From Polynucleobacter sp. MWH-Berg-3C6 (GTDB taxonomy: Bacteria > Pseudomonadota > Gammaproteobacteria > Burkholderiales > Burkholderiaceae), in assembly GCF_018881855.1 (NCBI RefSeq), contig NZ_JACVPN010000003.1, positions 62,001-126,000 of the forward strand: a DNA stretch of 64,000 bases, written 5' to 3'. Shown here in pieces: positions 18,271 to 27,542 of this stretch. The position numbers were made by a program, and so were the translations under genes. Below the pieces are notes generated by a model that was not told the DNA's origin, ran no database searches, and saw nothing but the letters and a program-made list of their open reading frames with translations. Positions within the stretch are counted from its first letter, which is position 1; each line of letters begins with the position of its first letter.

Positions 18271-18996
18271 ATGAATAGCCGTACAAAAGTAATTCATATT
18301 GAAGGCCTTGTTGGCGCAATGGAAATGTCCATTGACCTACCGGATGAATTAAAAAGTGATCCTTCTTTTGTGGTGCGCGGCTTAGCCTTGGTTGCTCACC
18401 CTCATCCATTGATGGGCGGCACAATGGATAACAAGGTAGCGCAGACAATTGCGCGCTCTTTCAATCAATTAGGCTATGTCAGCGTACGCCCTAACTTTCG
18501 TGGTGTGGGCGGCACTGCTGGCGTCCATGATGATGGTGTTGGCGAGCTAGAGGATCTCTTGCACGTTACTGATTGGATGCGCACACCATCAAGCTGGTCA
18601 CAATTTGAAGCAACCACTAATCAAGCCTGGGTTTCAAGCTCAAACACTTTACCTTTAGTTGTTTCGGGATTCTCATTCGGTAGCTTTGTCGGCAGCCATT
18701 TGGTTCAAAGACTTGCTGATCTAGGTCGCCCTGCCGAGCGCTTGGTGATGGTGGGCAGTGCTGCAGGCAAATGGACCTTAGCCCCAGTACCTGTAGATAC
18801 CATCTTGATCCATGGCGAACTAGACGAAACTATTCCTTTAAGTGATGTGTTGGATTGGGCGCGTCCGCAAGAGCTGACTGTGCAAGTAGTTCCAGGGGCC
18901 GATCACTTTTTCCATCGCAGGTTGCATTGCATTCGCAACATCATCACTGGCGCCTGGTTGGGTATGCCAGACCATCGCACATTATCAGAAAACTAA
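18271..18996 (+). CDS. Alpha/beta hydrolase
   Basis: A 241-residue cytoplasmic alpha/beta hydrolase. AHPHPLMGGTMDNK (about 39-52) forms the oxyanion region, the nucleophile elbow is SGFSFGSF near 131-138 with Ser in GFSFG, and the acid and base are in HGELDETIPL (about 181) and GADHFFHRR (about 209-217). I start at ATG 18271, preceded by GAAAG at 7 bp, rather than the in-frame ATG at 18229, which would overlap the ferredoxin by 23 bp and adds a sequence unlike the family. Substrate unknown. Confidence 0.85.
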   Translation: MNSRTKVIHIEGLVGAMEMSIDLPDELKSDPSFVVRGLALVAHPHPLMGGTMDNKVAQTIARSFNQLGYVSVRPNFRGVGGTAGVHDDGVGELEDLLHVTDWMRTPSSWSQFEATTNQAWVSSSNTLPLVVSGFSFGSFVGSHLVQRLADLGRPAERLVMVGSAAGKWTLAPVPVDTILIHGELDETIPLSDVLDWARPQELTVQVVPGADHFFHRRLHCIRNIITGAWLGMPDHRTLSEN

Positions 18997-19005
18997 GAGA
19001 TCAAT

Positions 19006-19272
19006 ATGGCCGAAGAAAAATCACTTATCGAATACCCTTCCCAATTTCCGATTAAGGTAATGGGCAAATCCGTTCCAGAATATCTACCGGCAATCATTCA
19101 TATTGCAAAACAGTTTGACCCAACCTTTGACGAGAGCAAGGTTGAGCAAAGGCCCTCTAAAGATGGTAATTACTTGGGCATTACTTTGCCGATTACTGCC
19201 ACAAGTCGTGAGCAGCTTGATGAGCTTTATAGAACTTTGTCTACGCACCCATTAGTTAGTATTGTTTTGTAA
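19006..19272 (+). CDS. YbeD-like DUF493 protein
   Basis: An 88-residue protein of the YbeD/DUF493 family. It has a ferredoxin-like ACT-type fold in the known structure. Recognisable segments are [14 protein letters not shown] near 9-22 and [17 protein letters not shown] at the end. In many proteobacteria, as here, it lies directly before lipB and is thought to help regulate lipoate attachment, although a direct function is not proved. lipB follows after 8 bp. Confidence 0.9.
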   Translation: MAEEKSLIEYPSQFPIKVMGKSVPEYLPAIIHIAKQFDPTFDESKVEQRPSKDGNYLGITLPITATSREQLDELYRTLSTHPLVSIVL

Positions 19273-19280
19273 TTGATTTG

Positions 19281-19934
19281 ATGTCTGCATTAGTAAAATA
19301 TCTCGGCGTAGCAGATTACGCCTCTACTTATGAGGCGATGCAAGCATTTACTAAAGAGCGTAGTAGCGCAACGCCGGATGAGATTTGGGTCTTAGAACAT
19401 CCCCCAGTTTTTACATTAGGGCTTGCCGGTGATGCTGCTAATTTACATTCACCGAGCAATCAAATTCCCTTGGTGCAAGTTGATCGTGGCGGTGAGATTA
19501 CCTATCACGGTCCTGGCCAGATCGTTGTTTACCTTTTGCTTGATCTCAAGCGTTTAGGAATCTTCGTTAAAGAATTAGTCTCCCGCATTGAACAAGCGGT
19601 AATTGATACCTTGGCAGATTTTGGGATTGCAGCAGAACGGCATCCAGGCGCGCCCGGTATTTACGTTTCTGAGCAGTCTGGGGTGCCTGTGGAGTGGATT
19701 GGGGCTAAGGTGGCTGCGTTGGGCCTGAAGGTCTCTAAAAGCTGCTCCTATCACGGCCTAGCGCTGAATGTCGCTACCGATCTTGAGGCATTTGGGCGCA
19801 TCCACCCTTGTGGTTATGAGGGCTTAAAGACAGTCGATATGCAAACCCTTGGGATCAAGGACAATATAGACACTATTAGCCAAAGGCTTTTGGAGCATTT
19901 ACAAAAGCAACTGATGTCACATGACCATAAATAA
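19281..19934 (+). CDS. lipB: Octanoyl-ACP:protein octanoyltransferase
   Basis: A 217-residue enzyme that moves octanoate from ACP to lipoyl domains, the first step of lipoate synthesis. The signature [18 protein letters not shown] (about 71-88) is complete, with the catalytic Cys/Lys pair in [19 protein letters not shown] (Lys near 147, Cys near 160). I use ATG 19281; a TTG three bases upstream is possible. It overlaps lipA by 14 bp, which ties both lipoate enzymes to one transcript. Confidence 0.95.
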   Translation: MSALVKYLGVADYASTYEAMQAFTKERSSATPDEIWVLEHPPVFTLGLAGDAANLHSPSNQIPLVQVDRGGEITYHGPGQIVVYLLLDLKRLGIFVKELVSRIEQAVIDTLADFGIAAERHPGAPGIYVSEQSGVPVEWIGAKVAALGLKVSKSCSYHGLALNVATDLEAFGRIHPCGYEGLKTVDMQTLGIKDNIDTISQRLLEHLQKQLMSHDHK

Positions 19935-20931
19935 GACCGATACCAAGATAGCTGTTGAGCCTCGTCAAGACCTCAATTACGACGCATCTCGTAAGCAAAA
20001 GTCGAGCGAGAAAACTGCGCGCATTCCAATCAAGATTGTTCCGCTAACAGAAGTTCTCAAAAAGCCAGATTGGATTAGGGTAAAAGCTGCTTCTGGAAAT
20101 TCTCGGTTTAATGAGATTAAAAAGATTCTTCGAGAAAATGAATTAGTGACTGTTTGCGAAGAAGCAAGTTGCCCTAATATTGGTGAGTGCTTTGGCAAAG
20201 GAACTGCTACCTTCATGATCATGGGTGACAAGTGCACCCGTCGTTGCCCATTCTGTGATGTAGGTCACGGTCGACCAGATCCATTGGATCAAAAAGAGCC
20301 TGCTAACCTGGCTCGCACCATTGCAGCACTGAAATTAAATTACGTAGTAATTACCAGCGTAGACCGTGACGATTTACGTGATGGTGGCGCAATGCATTAT
20401 GTCGATTGCATTTCTCAATCACGTGATCTCTCGCCTAGCACTCGAATTGAAGTACTTGTGCCAGACTTCCGTGGCCGCTTAGATAAGGCATTGGATATTT
20501 TTGCTGAATATGCGCCCAATGGCTTGCCAGATGTGATGAACCATAATTTAGAAACTGTCCCTCGCTTATACAAAGAAGCAAGACCAGGCGCTGACTACAT
20601 GCACTCTTTAAAGTTGCTCAAGGATTTCAAAGAGCGTTTTCCTCATATTCCAACCAAGAGTGGTTTGATGGTTGGGCTTGGTGAAACTGATGAAGAAATT
20701 CTAGAAGTGATGCGCGATATGCGTGAACACAATATTGATATGCTCACAATCGGCCAGTATCTTGCGCCATCAGGTCATCACCTACCAGTGCGTCGCTATG
20801 TACATCCTGATGTTTTCAAGATGTTTGAGGAGAAGGCATACGCCATGGGCTTCTCTCATGCGGCAGTTGGTGCGATGGTTCGCTCTAGCTACCATGCTGA
20901 TCAGCAAGCGCATGGAGCCGGTATTGTTTAG
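19921..20931 (+). CDS. lipA: Lipoyl synthase
   Basis: A 336-residue radical-SAM enzyme that inserts two sulfurs into protein-bound octanoyl groups. The auxiliary cluster cysteines are in [12 protein letters not shown] (about 77-88). The radical-SAM cluster is bound by CTRRCPFC (about 103-110). The [11 protein letters not shown]-terminal motif holds the Arg-Ser-Ser that ligates the auxiliary cluster. A positively charged N-terminal extension of about 45 residues precedes the conserved domain, longer than in E. coli. It overlaps lipB by 14 bp and the lipoprotein gene by 20 bp. Confidence 0.97.
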   Translation: MTINKTDTKIAVEPRQDLNYDASRKQKSSEKTARIPIKIVPLTEVLKKPDWIRVKAASGNSRFNEIKKILRENELVTVCEEASCPNIGECFGKGTATFMIMGDKCTRRCPFCDVGHGRPDPLDQKEPANLARTIAALKLNYVVITSVDRDDLRDGGAMHYVDCISQSRDLSPSTRIEVLVPDFRGRLDKALDIFAEYAPNGLPDVMNHNLETVPRLYKEARPGADYMHSLKLLKDFKERFPHIPTKSGLMVGLGETDEEILEVMRDMREHNIDMLTIGQYLAPSGHHLPVRRYVHPDVFKMFEEKAYAMGFSHAAVGAMVRSSYHADQQAHGAGIV

Positions 20932-21505
20932 AAGCTTTAAGGCTGGCGTATTACTAGCAGCAATCATTCTTCTAGGAGCCTGTAGTCCAAAGCTAGATTG
21001 GCGTACGGTTCAATCTCCACAAGAGCGCTATACCGCTTTATTTCCTGGTAAGCCAGATAAATTAGAGCGTCGTATTCCATACCAAGACCAAGAGCTACAG
21101 CAAACGCTTGAGGCAGTCAAAATCGATAATGATATTTACTCTGTTAGTTCGATACAGGTGCCTGCTACTCAGGCCGCAGCTACCGAAAAAATTATCACGC
21201 AGCTAAAAAATAATTTACTTGAGAGAGCAAAAGCTTCTGGTGGACAGGTGGTTGAAGAAGTCGCAACATACCAGACGAGTAGCCGTCAGAAACTAGCAGC
21301 CACAGATTACTTCCTCATCTTGAAACTCAATGCTAAGGAACAGCAGCAAATGCGAGTGCGCTGGATCATACGGCAAGCGAGTAATGGAGATGCTTGGATT
21401 TATCAGGTGTCGGTATTGCATGCAAATGCAAATACCGATGATGTGAAAACATTTCTATCTAAAGAGGAGTATGTAAACTTTTTTAATGAGTTTCATCCAG
21501 AATAA
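20912..21505 (+). CDS. Small lipoprotein of unknown function
   Basis: A 197-residue predicted lipoprotein. The signal [14 protein letters not shown] ends with the lipobox Cys24. The mature part (about 25-197) has no domain I can name; it has a pattern of alternating beta strands ([35 protein letters not shown]) and no catalytic motif. I start at ATG 20912, which gives the lipoprotein signal; upstream in-frame ATGs lie inside lipA and encode unlikely sequence. It overlaps the lipA stop by 20 bp and converges on ubiK. Secretion is well supported; the role is unknown. Confidence 0.75.
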   Translation: MEPVLFRSFKAGVLLAAIILLGACSPKLDWRTVQSPQERYTALFPGKPDKLERRIPYQDQELQQTLEAVKIDNDIYSVSSIQVPATQAAATEKIITQLKNNLLERAKASGGQVVEEVATYQTSSRQKLAATDYFLILKLNAKEQQQMRVRWIIRQASNGDAWIYQVSVLHANANTDDVKTFLSKEEYVNFFNEFHPE

Positions 21506-21512
21506 AAACTGA

Positions 21513-21767
21513 CTAAGCTTTTTCCAAAACGGCAACTTTGGCTTCAAGCGCCTCCAACTTTTCTCTAGTCTTGGCAAGAACTTTAGCTTGTAGCTCAAAC
21601 TCTTCGCGAGTAACCAAATCCATTTTCTGAAAACCTTGGTTCATCATCGCGCGCACATTCTTTTCAATCTCTTGTGCCGGTGAATTTCGAATGGCATCCC
21701 CCACCTTGTTTTGCATATCACTCGCGATGCGTTGAATTTGCTCGAGGATTTCGCCTGGTTTTTGCAT
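21513..21767 (-). CDS. ubiK: Ubiquinone biosynthesis accessory factor UbiK
   Basis: An 84-residue coiled-coil protein of the UbiK/BMFP (YqiC) family, which helps the soluble complex that makes ubiquinone in E. coli. The N-terminal amphipathic helix (PGEILEQIQRIASDM) is followed by a linker and a C-terminal coiled coil (VTREEFELQAKVLAKTREKL). I start at ATG 21767 (MQKPGEIL). An upstream in-frame start at 21836 would add 23 residues not seen in the family and reach into the regulatory region of the nitrogen operon. Confidence 0.88.
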   Translation of the reverse strand: MQKPGEILEQIQRIASDMQNKVGDAIRNSPAQEIEKNVRAMMNQGFQKMDLVTREEFELQAKVLAKTREKLEALEAKVAVLEKA

Positions 21768-21877
21768 GATGGGGTTTCGCCGTTCTATAAAAGTTGCATA
21801 AAAGACACACATTGATATTTTATGTTGGGTGGCCAAAAATGGGCAAAAAGGCTAAAAACAAGCCAAAAAGCCCTAAA

Positions 21878-21917
21878 TTCACATGCATGGTGCAATCTAA
21901 AGCACCAAATAAGTGCA
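21878..21917 (+). promoter_or_regulatory. Two tandem NtrC-like dyads upstream of torF-glnK-amtB
   Basis: Site 2 (21901-21917) reads AGCACCAAATAAGTGCA, a GCAC-N7-GTGC dyad that matches 13 of 17 positions of the enterobacterial NtrC site with all core bases. Site 1 (21878-21894) reads TTCACATGCATGGTGCA, 12 of 17, with a perfect right half. Their centres are 23 bp apart, about two helical turns, as in known NtrC enhancers. They lie 113-152 bp before the torF ATG, ahead of PII and ammonium transporter genes, the classic NtrC targets. No clear -24/-12 sigma-54 promoter is seen between the sites and torF. Confidence 0.6.
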
Positions 21918-22029
21918 AATGCCTTAATAAAGGGAATGTGCCCAGATCCTGGGGTGCGCCGACCTTCATGATCACCCCATGCAATAAGCATTCAACCCAT
22001 TTTTTATTACAACCAGTAAGGAGTAACAC

Positions 22030-22875
22030 ATGAAAACTTTGCAAAAATCAGCTCTCGCGCTAGCCGCATCAAGCTTGTTAGCTACTGCAGCTTTTGCTCA
22101 AACAGCCCCTGCAGCAGAGGCTCCAGAAGCAAGCCCGATCACAGCTAACGTAACCGTAGTAAATGACTATCGTTACCGTGGTATCAGCCAGTCAAATTAC
22201 AAGCCAGCAATTCAAGGCGGCTTTGATTACGCTCATGAGAGTGGTTTGTACATTGGTAACTGGAACAGCTCCATTAGCTGGATATCAGATGCAGCAAGTG
22301 CTGGCGGCAACAAAAATGTTTCTGCACCAATTGAGATGGACTTTTACGCTGGTATCAAGAAAGAGTTGATCGGCGAAGGTTTTGCTTCTGACCTTGGGGT
22401 TCTACAGTACTACTATCCAACCAGTGGCTTGCCAAGCGGTGCAACCAATCCAAATACAACTGAAATTTATGCGGCTCAAAACTTTACCTTTGGCCCAATT
22501 ACAGGATTTGCAAAGTTTTCATACGCTGCAACTACATTATTTGGTTTTAGCAATAGTGCCGGATCTTACTATCCTGATTTAACAGTGAACTATGACACTG
22601 GTATCTGGGGTCTGGCTCTGAATGCACACGTTGGTTACCAATATGTTGCAGGCAATGTGCAAGGTAGTAAACCAGCTATTAGCAACAGTTCTTTATATTC
22701 TTACACAGACTATAAGTTAGGCGTGACAAAGGATTTGGGGGGTGGCTTATCTTTGGCGGCCGCTTACATCACAACTAATGCTGGAAAAACTGGCTCTACT
22801 TATAACTACGCGTCACCAACAAATAGAAACTTGGGTGGATCCACAGGTATTGTTTCACTCACTAAAACTTTCTAA
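22030..22875 (+). CDS. TorF-family putative porin
   Basis: A 281-residue outer-membrane beta-barrel protein of the TIGR02001/TorF family. The signal peptide is about 1-23 (ALALAASSLLATAAFA). The first strand carries the diagnostic ITANVTVVNDYRYRGISQ (about 37-54), and the chain ends in an aromatic residue (LTKTF), as needed for BAM insertion. A strong AAGGAG Shine-Dalgarno lies 8 bp before the ATG. Members are often placed before glnK-amtB in betaproteobacteria, so a role in uptake of nitrogen compounds is likely but not proved. Its leader region holds the NtrC-like sites. Confidence 0.9.
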   Translation: MKTLQKSALALAASSLLATAAFAQTAPAAEAPEASPITANVTVVNDYRYRGISQSNYKPAIQGGFDYAHESGLYIGNWNSSISWISDAASAGGNKNVSAPIEMDFYAGIKKELIGEGFASDLGVLQYYYPTSGLPSGATNPNTTEIYAAQNFTFGPITGFAKFSYAATTLFGFSNSAGSYYPDLTVNYDTGIWGLALNAHVGYQYVAGNVQGSKPAISNSSLYSYTDYKLGVTKDLGGGLSLAAAYITTNAGKTGSTYNYASPTNRNLGGSTGIVSLTKTF

Positions 22876-22888
22876 TTTCCACCTCTGA

Positions 22889-23239
<351 letters not shown>

Positions 23240-23252
23240 AGAGAGGTTCAAA

Positions 23253-24737
23253 ATGTTAACTTGGATGAAAAAACTCCTAGCTGGCGGTGCAATGGCCTTG
23301 GCCATTGGTGCTACTGGTGTAATGGTTACTTCGCCAGCGCATGCTGATGAAGTAAAAAAACCAGCAGTAACTGCTCCTGCCGCAACTCCTGCTGCTGCAG
23401 AACCAGCGCCTGTTCTTTGCTCCGAAAAGTGCAATAAAGCTGACGTTGTATGGATGATGGTATGTACAGCATTAGTGCTGTTAATGACACTTCCTGGTTT
23501 GGCTTTGTTCTACGGCGGTTTAACACGTAGTAAAAATATTTTGTCGATTTGTATGCAATGTTTTATGGTGTTCTCTTTGATCACCGTGCTGTGGGCCATT
23601 TACGGCTATAGCTTTGCATTCACTGAGGGCGGGGCATTTTTAGGTGGACTGGATCGTTTGTTCTTGGGCGGTATGACTCCAGACTCAGTTGCAGCTACTT
23701 TTAGTAAAGGCGTTGTAATTCCTGAGTTTATTTTCATGGCTTTCCAAGCAGTGTTCGCTACCATCACTTGCTGCTTGATCATTGGTTCATTTGCTGAGCG
23801 CGCTAAGTTCTCTGCAATTTTGATATTCATGATCATTTGGTTCACATTTAGCTACTTGCCAATCGCTCATATGGTTTGGTTCTGGCCTGGTCCGGATGAC
23901 ATCAAAGATGCTGCATCCCTCGAGGCTATTACTGCTCGTGCTGGTTGGTTATGGCAAAAAGGTGTTCTCGACTTTGCTGGCGGTACCGTTGTTCACATCA
24001 ATGCCGCTATTGCTGGCTTGGTAGGTTCCTTCGTTATTGGCAAGCGTGTTGGCTACGGTAAAGAAGCAATGAAACCCCATAACTTAGTTTATGTAATGAC
24101 TGGCGCTGCTCTCTTGTGGTTCGGTTGGTTTGGTTTCAATGCTGGTTCAGCACTCGAAGCAAACGGTAGCGCAGCATTGGCTTTCGTGAATACATATTTG
24201 GCTACTGCCGCTGCTGTATTGGGCTGGTCTGTTGCTGAGTGGGTTCTCAAAGGTAAGCCATCCATGTTGGGCGCTGCTTCTGGTTGCGTAGCTGGTTTGG
24301 TTGCTATTACTCCTGCTGCTGGTTTTGCTGGCCCAATGGGTTCCATCATCATCGGCCTGATCGCTGGCGTTGTTTGCCTCTGGGGTGTTACTGGCCTCAA
24401 GAAAATCTTGGGTTCAGATGACAGCTTGGACGTATTTGGCGTGCACGGCGTAGGTGGTATTACTGGCGCATTGTTGACCGGTGTATTCGCTGATCCAGCA
24501 CTAGGTGGTTCTGGTATCTGGGATTACGTAGCGAATGCTGTAGCCCCTGATTACTCTATTGCTAGCCAATTGTGGATTCAGGCTCAAGGCGTAATTACTA
24601 CCTTGATCTGGTCTGGCGTGGTTTCTTTCATCGCATTCAAATTGATCGATATGGTGATTGGTTTGCGCGTGAAGGAAGAGGAAGAGCGCGAAGGCTTGGA
24701 TATCAGCTCACATGGTGAAGCTGCCTACGAGTCTTAA
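23253..24737 (+). CDS. amtB: Ammonium transporter
   Basis: A 494-residue Amt/Mep/Rh channel of the inner membrane. A signal peptide (about 1-33, cleavage after AHA) and an Ala/Pro-rich linker precede eleven transmembrane segments. ADVVWMMVCTALVLLMTLPG opens the first, and the twin-histidine pore residues lie in GGTVVHINA and DVFGVHGVGG. The C-terminal tail KEEEEREGLDISSHGEAAYE is the part that meets GlnK. I start at ATG 23253, preceded by AGAGAGG; an in-frame ATG at 23082 lies inside glnK. A strong terminator follows. Confidence 0.96.
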   Translation: MLTWMKKLLAGGAMALAIGATGVMVTSPAHADEVKKPAVTAPAATPAAAEPAPVLCSEKCNKADVVWMMVCTALVLLMTLPGLALFYGGLTRSKNILSICMQCFMVFSLITVLWAIYGYSFAFTEGGAFLGGLDRLFLGGMTPDSVAATFSKGVVIPEFIFMAFQAVFATITCCLIIGSFAERAKFSAILIFMIIWFTFSYLPIAHMVWFWPGPDDIKDAASLEAITARAGWLWQKGVLDFAGGTVVHINAAIAGLVGSFVIGKRVGYGKEAMKPHNLVYVMTGAALLWFGWFGFNAGSALEANGSAALAFVNTYLATAAAVLGWSVAEWVLKGKPSMLGAASGCVAGLVAITPAAGFAGPMGSIIIGLIAGVVCLWGVTGLKKILGSDDSLDVFGVHGVGGITGALLTGVFADPALGGSGIWDYVANAVAPDYSIASQLWIQAQGVITTLIWSGVVSFIAFKLIDMVIGLRVKEEEEREGLDISSHGEAAYES

Positions 24738-24756
24738 TCTATAGATTTACCCCTCA

Positions 24757-24788
24757 CTGGGCGGCCTAGCTTGGCTGCCCAGTTTTTT
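24757..24788 (+). terminator. Rho-independent terminator after amtB
   Basis: CTGGGC pairs with GCCCAG (24757-24762 with 24777-24782), with inner GCC/GGC pairs, followed by six T residues at 24783-24788. It lies 20 bp after the amtB stop and ends the torF-glnK-amtB operon. Confidence 0.9.
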
Positions 24789-24791
24789 AAG

Positions 24792-24813
24792 CGCGGGATC
24801 CTAGGATCCCGCG
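24792..24813. repeat. 22-bp perfect palindrome between amtB and gshA
   Basis: The two 11-base arms (CGCGGGATCCT and AGGATCCCGCG) are exact complements with no spacer. On the plus strand it is followed by a pyrimidine-rich stretch TCTTTCTTTT, so it could act as a second terminator with a CTAG loop. It also lies 18 bp before the gshA -10 box, where an operator could sit. Confidence 0.8.
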
Positions 24814-24831
24814 TCTTTCTTTTAATAATCT

Positions 24832-24837
24832 TACAAT
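24832..24837 (+). promoter_or_regulatory. Leaderless-type -10 box of gshA
   Basis: TACAAT, six bases (GGTGGA), then ATG 24844. No Shine-Dalgarno is present. The box lies 18 bp after the 22-bp palindrome. Confidence 0.5.
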
Positions 24838-24843
24838 GGTGGA

Positions 24844-26142
24844 ATGGTTCCACATCTCATTACTGCCCTAAGCGGTCCTTTGCTCGAATTAGAGTCAAAG
24901 GTTCTAGAAGCGACCCCAACCATTGAGCGTTGGTTCAGACTGGAATGGCAAGAACATACCCCGCCGTTCTACTGCTCGGTTGATTTGCGAAATTCAGGCT
25001 TTAAGCTAGCCCCGGTTGATACCAACCTGTTTCCTGGTGGGTTTAATAATCTTTCCCCGCAGATGTTGCCCTTGGCTGTTCAGGCAGCAATGGCTGCAAT
25101 TGAGAAGATTTGTCCAGAAGCCAAAAATTTATTATTAATTCCAGAGCGCCACACCCGTAACACTTTCTATTTGCAAAATATTGCGCGCTTATCCTCCATC
25201 TTGCGTCAAGCTGGATTGAATGTTCGCTTGGGTACTTTTTCTGAGGAGATCAAAAAGCCAACTTGGATTGATCTGCCTGATGGCAATCGACTCTTGATGG
25301 AGCCACTCTCTCGCCTAGGCTTAAAAAAGCAACGCCTGGGATTAAAAGACTTCGATCCTTGCTCTATTTTGCTCAATAACGATTTGTCTGCAGGTATCCC
25401 ACCAATTTTAGAAAACTTGCATGAGCAATATTTATTGCCAGGCTTGCATGCTGGCTGGCATGTGCGCCGAAAGTCAAATCACTTTGCCGCCTATGAAGAG
25501 GTAGCAAAGAAGTTTGCCAAAGTCGTTGATATCGATCCTTGGATGATTAATCCTTACTTCACTAGTTGCTCGAATATTAATTTTCATGAGCGCAAGGGCG
25601 AAGACGAATTACAAACTGCGGTTGAGCAGATCTTGAAAAAGACTGCTAAGAAATATCGTGAATACGGAATCAAAGAAAAGCCATATGTTGTTGTAAAAGC
25701 GGATGCTGGAACCTATGGCATGGGCATCATGGTAGTGAACGACCCTGCTCAGCTTAAAGACTTAAACCGTAAAGATCGCAATAAGATGAGCGTGGTTAAA
25801 GAAGGTTTAGCAGTAAGCGATGTATTGATTCAAGAGGGTGTCTATACCTTTGAGAAGGTGAATGAAGCTGTAGCAGAGCCAGTCGTATACATGATTGACC
25901 GTTACGTGATTGGCGGCTTCTATCGTGTTCATACTGATCGTGGCCCCGATGAAAATCTGAATGCCCCTGGCATGCACTTTGTACCGCTAGCATTTGAGCA
26001 AAACTCAATGCCAGATATGAGTGCTAAGCCAGGCAGTGCGCCCCCAAATCGTTTCTATTTGTATGGAGTGGTTGCGCGCTTGGCCTTGCTGGCAGCGTCA
26101 TTGGAGCTTGAGCGTACCGATCCTGATGCTGAAGCGGCCTAA
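24844..26142 (+). CDS. gshA: Glutamate--cysteine ligase (proteobacterial GshA type)
   Basis: A 432-residue ligase that joins glutamate and cysteine in glutathione synthesis. It belongs to the distinct group first seen in acidithiobacilli and betaproteobacteria (TIGR02049), not to the E. coli family. Characteristic segments are YCSVDLRNSGFKLAPVDTNL (about 39-58), PERHTRNTFYLQN near 101, and the ATP-grasp-like VVVKADAGTYGMGIMVVN near 284. gshB follows after 15 bp, giving a two-gene glutathione operon. A leaderless-type TACAAT box lies six bases before the ATG. Confidence 0.93.
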   Translation: MVPHLITALSGPLLELESKVLEATPTIERWFRLEWQEHTPPFYCSVDLRNSGFKLAPVDTNLFPGGFNNLSPQMLPLAVQAAMAAIEKICPEAKNLLLIPERHTRNTFYLQNIARLSSILRQAGLNVRLGTFSEEIKKPTWIDLPDGNRLLMEPLSRLGLKKQRLGLKDFDPCSILLNNDLSAGIPPILENLHEQYLLPGLHAGWHVRRKSNHFAAYEEVAKKFAKVVDIDPWMINPYFTSCSNINFHERKGEDELQTAVEQILKKTAKKYREYGIKEKPYVVVKADAGTYGMGIMVVNDPAQLKDLNRKDRNKMSVVKEGLAVSDVLIQEGVYTFEKVNEAVAEPVVYMIDRYVIGGFYRVHTDRGPDENLNAPGMHFVPLAFEQNSMPDMSAKPGSAPPNRFYLYGVVARLALLAASLELERTDPDAEAA

Positions 26143-26157
26143 TTAATCTAGAAGACT

Positions 26158-27099
26158 ATGGACTTTCTATTCATCGCCGATCCGCTCGAATCCTTTAAGG
26201 TAAAAAAAGATTCGACTTTGGCGGTGATGCGCGCGGCTCAGGAAGCAGGGCATCGTTTATGGTTTTGCCAGAGCCGCAATGTCTTATGGAAAGATGATCT
26301 CGTTATTGCAGATTGCCAAGCTCTGGTAGTTAAACCAAGCTCTACTTCCTGGTTTGAACTTGGTGCGATAGAGTCGCGTTCCCTCAAATCATTTTCTGCA
26401 GTTTTGATGCGTACTGACCCACCATTTGATATTGAATATCTCAATACAACTTGGCTGCTGTCTGCGGCGGTTCGTCAAGGTGCAAAAGTATTTAATAATC
26501 CTACAGCTGTGCGTGACCATTCAGAAAAGGTATCCATCACAGAATTTCCAGAATTAATTCCACCTACATTGGTTACCCGTGAATTAAGCGCTGTAGAACA
26601 GTTTCATCAACAACATCGCGATATCGTCATTAAGCCCTTAGATGGCATGGGTGGAATGGGTGTGTTTCGTGTCGGGTCAGATGGCTTAAACCTGGCTAGT
26701 ATCGTAGAAACGCTTGGTGAAAATGGTGCTAGAACCTTGATGGTGCAGCGCTTCTTGCCAGAGATAGCTCAAGGCGATAAAAGAGTTTTGCTAATTGGCG
26801 GAGAGGTAGTGCCATTTAGCTTGGCGCGCATTCCTCAGGGTAGTGAGATTCGTGGAAATTTAGCGGCTGGTGGCAAGGGCGTTGCCATGCCCCTTACGGA
26901 TGCTGAGAAAAAAATTGCAGAACGCTTAGCGCCAATTTTGCATCAGCGCGGTTTATTCTTGGTTGGACTAGATTTAATTGGCGGTTACCTTACAGAGATT
27001 AACGTTACTAGCCCCACGTGTTTTGTTGAAATTACCGAACAAAGTGGGTTTGATGTTCCACAGTTTTTCTTGAAAGCACTTGAGAAGGCATTGTCATAA
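26158..27099 (+). CDS. gshB: Glutathione synthase
   Basis: A 313-residue ATP-grasp enzyme that adds glycine to gamma-glutamylcysteine. It begins MDFLFIADPLESFKVKKDST with the usual N-terminal domain. The ATP-grasp domain has the glycine-rich loop KPLDGMGGMGVFRV (about 160-173), QRFLPEIAQGDKRVLLI near 198, and the metal-binding end YLTEINVTSPTC near 277-288. It follows gshA in the same operon. The PTS EIIA gene begins 2 bp after its stop, so glutathione and PTS genes may be transcribed together. Confidence 0.96.
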   Translation: MDFLFIADPLESFKVKKDSTLAVMRAAQEAGHRLWFCQSRNVLWKDDLVIADCQALVVKPSSTSWFELGAIESRSLKSFSAVLMRTDPPFDIEYLNTTWLLSAAVRQGAKVFNNPTAVRDHSEKVSITEFPELIPPTLVTRELSAVEQFHQQHRDIVIKPLDGMGGMGVFRVGSDGLNLASIVETLGENGARTLMVQRFLPEIAQGDKRVLLIGGEVVPFSLARIPQGSEIRGNLAAGGKGVAMPLTDAEKKIAERLAPILHQRGLFLVGLDLIGGYLTEINVTSPTCFVEITEQSGFDVPQFFLKALEKALS

Positions 27100-27100
27100 C

Positions 27101-27520
27101 ATGGCTGGAATCGTAATTGTTGCTCATACACCCCTTGCTAGCGCAATGCTTGGATTTGCCGAACATACCTTTGGTGTAGTGCCTGAACGTGTGAGGGCGG
27201 TGGATATTCCGCCTTATGAAGATATCAAGGTGAGCTTTGATCGAGTGTTAAAAGCTGCTTATGGAGTAAATACCGGTAACGGTGTTCTGATTTTGACTGA
27301 TGTGATGGGGGCAACTCCAGCGAACGTGGCGTCAAAGTTAGAAGCCCTTGGCCCCTTATCCGGATTAAATGTCCCGGTAGTTGTGCTTGCCGGATTAAAT
27401 TTGCCCATGCTCATGCGATGCATCAATCATCGCGCAGAGAGTTTGGAGGAATTAGTTAAAAAGGCTCTTGCTGGTGGTCAGAATGGGATCTTGCGCCTTG
27501 GCGCAAAAGTCAAAGAATAG
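27101..27520 (+). CDS. PTS EIIA component, mannose/ManX family
   Basis: A 139-residue EIIA-Man-type domain. The phosphorylated histidine is His9 in GIVIVAHTPLASAML. VLILTDVMGATPANVASK (about 68-85) and GLNLPMLMRCINHR (about 106) are family-typical. I start at ATG 27101; a frame extension to 27080 lies inside gshB. No EIIB or EIIC gene is nearby, so it is probably a signal carrier rather than part of a sugar transporter. It is followed by HPr (22 bp) and EI. Confidence 0.92.
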   Translation: MAGIVIVAHTPLASAMLGFAEHTFGVVPERVRAVDIPPYEDIKVSFDRVLKAAYGVNTGNGVLILTDVMGATPANVASKLEALGPLSGLNVPVVVLAGLNLPMLMRCINHRAESLEELVKKALAGGQNGILRLGAKVKE

Positions 27521-27542
27521 TGATTAAGGAGTTCAACGCGTA

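Noticed and set aside
22012..22029. torF as another leaderless gene
   Set aside because: It has a strong AAGGAG Shine-Dalgarno and no TANNNT at six bases, so it is a normal leadered start.
21794..22033. A 79-codon plus-strand frame over the torF leader
   Set aside because: It is Lys/Pro/Cys-rich without a domain, overlaps the NtrC-like sites and ends past the torF ATG. Regulatory DNA is the better explanation.
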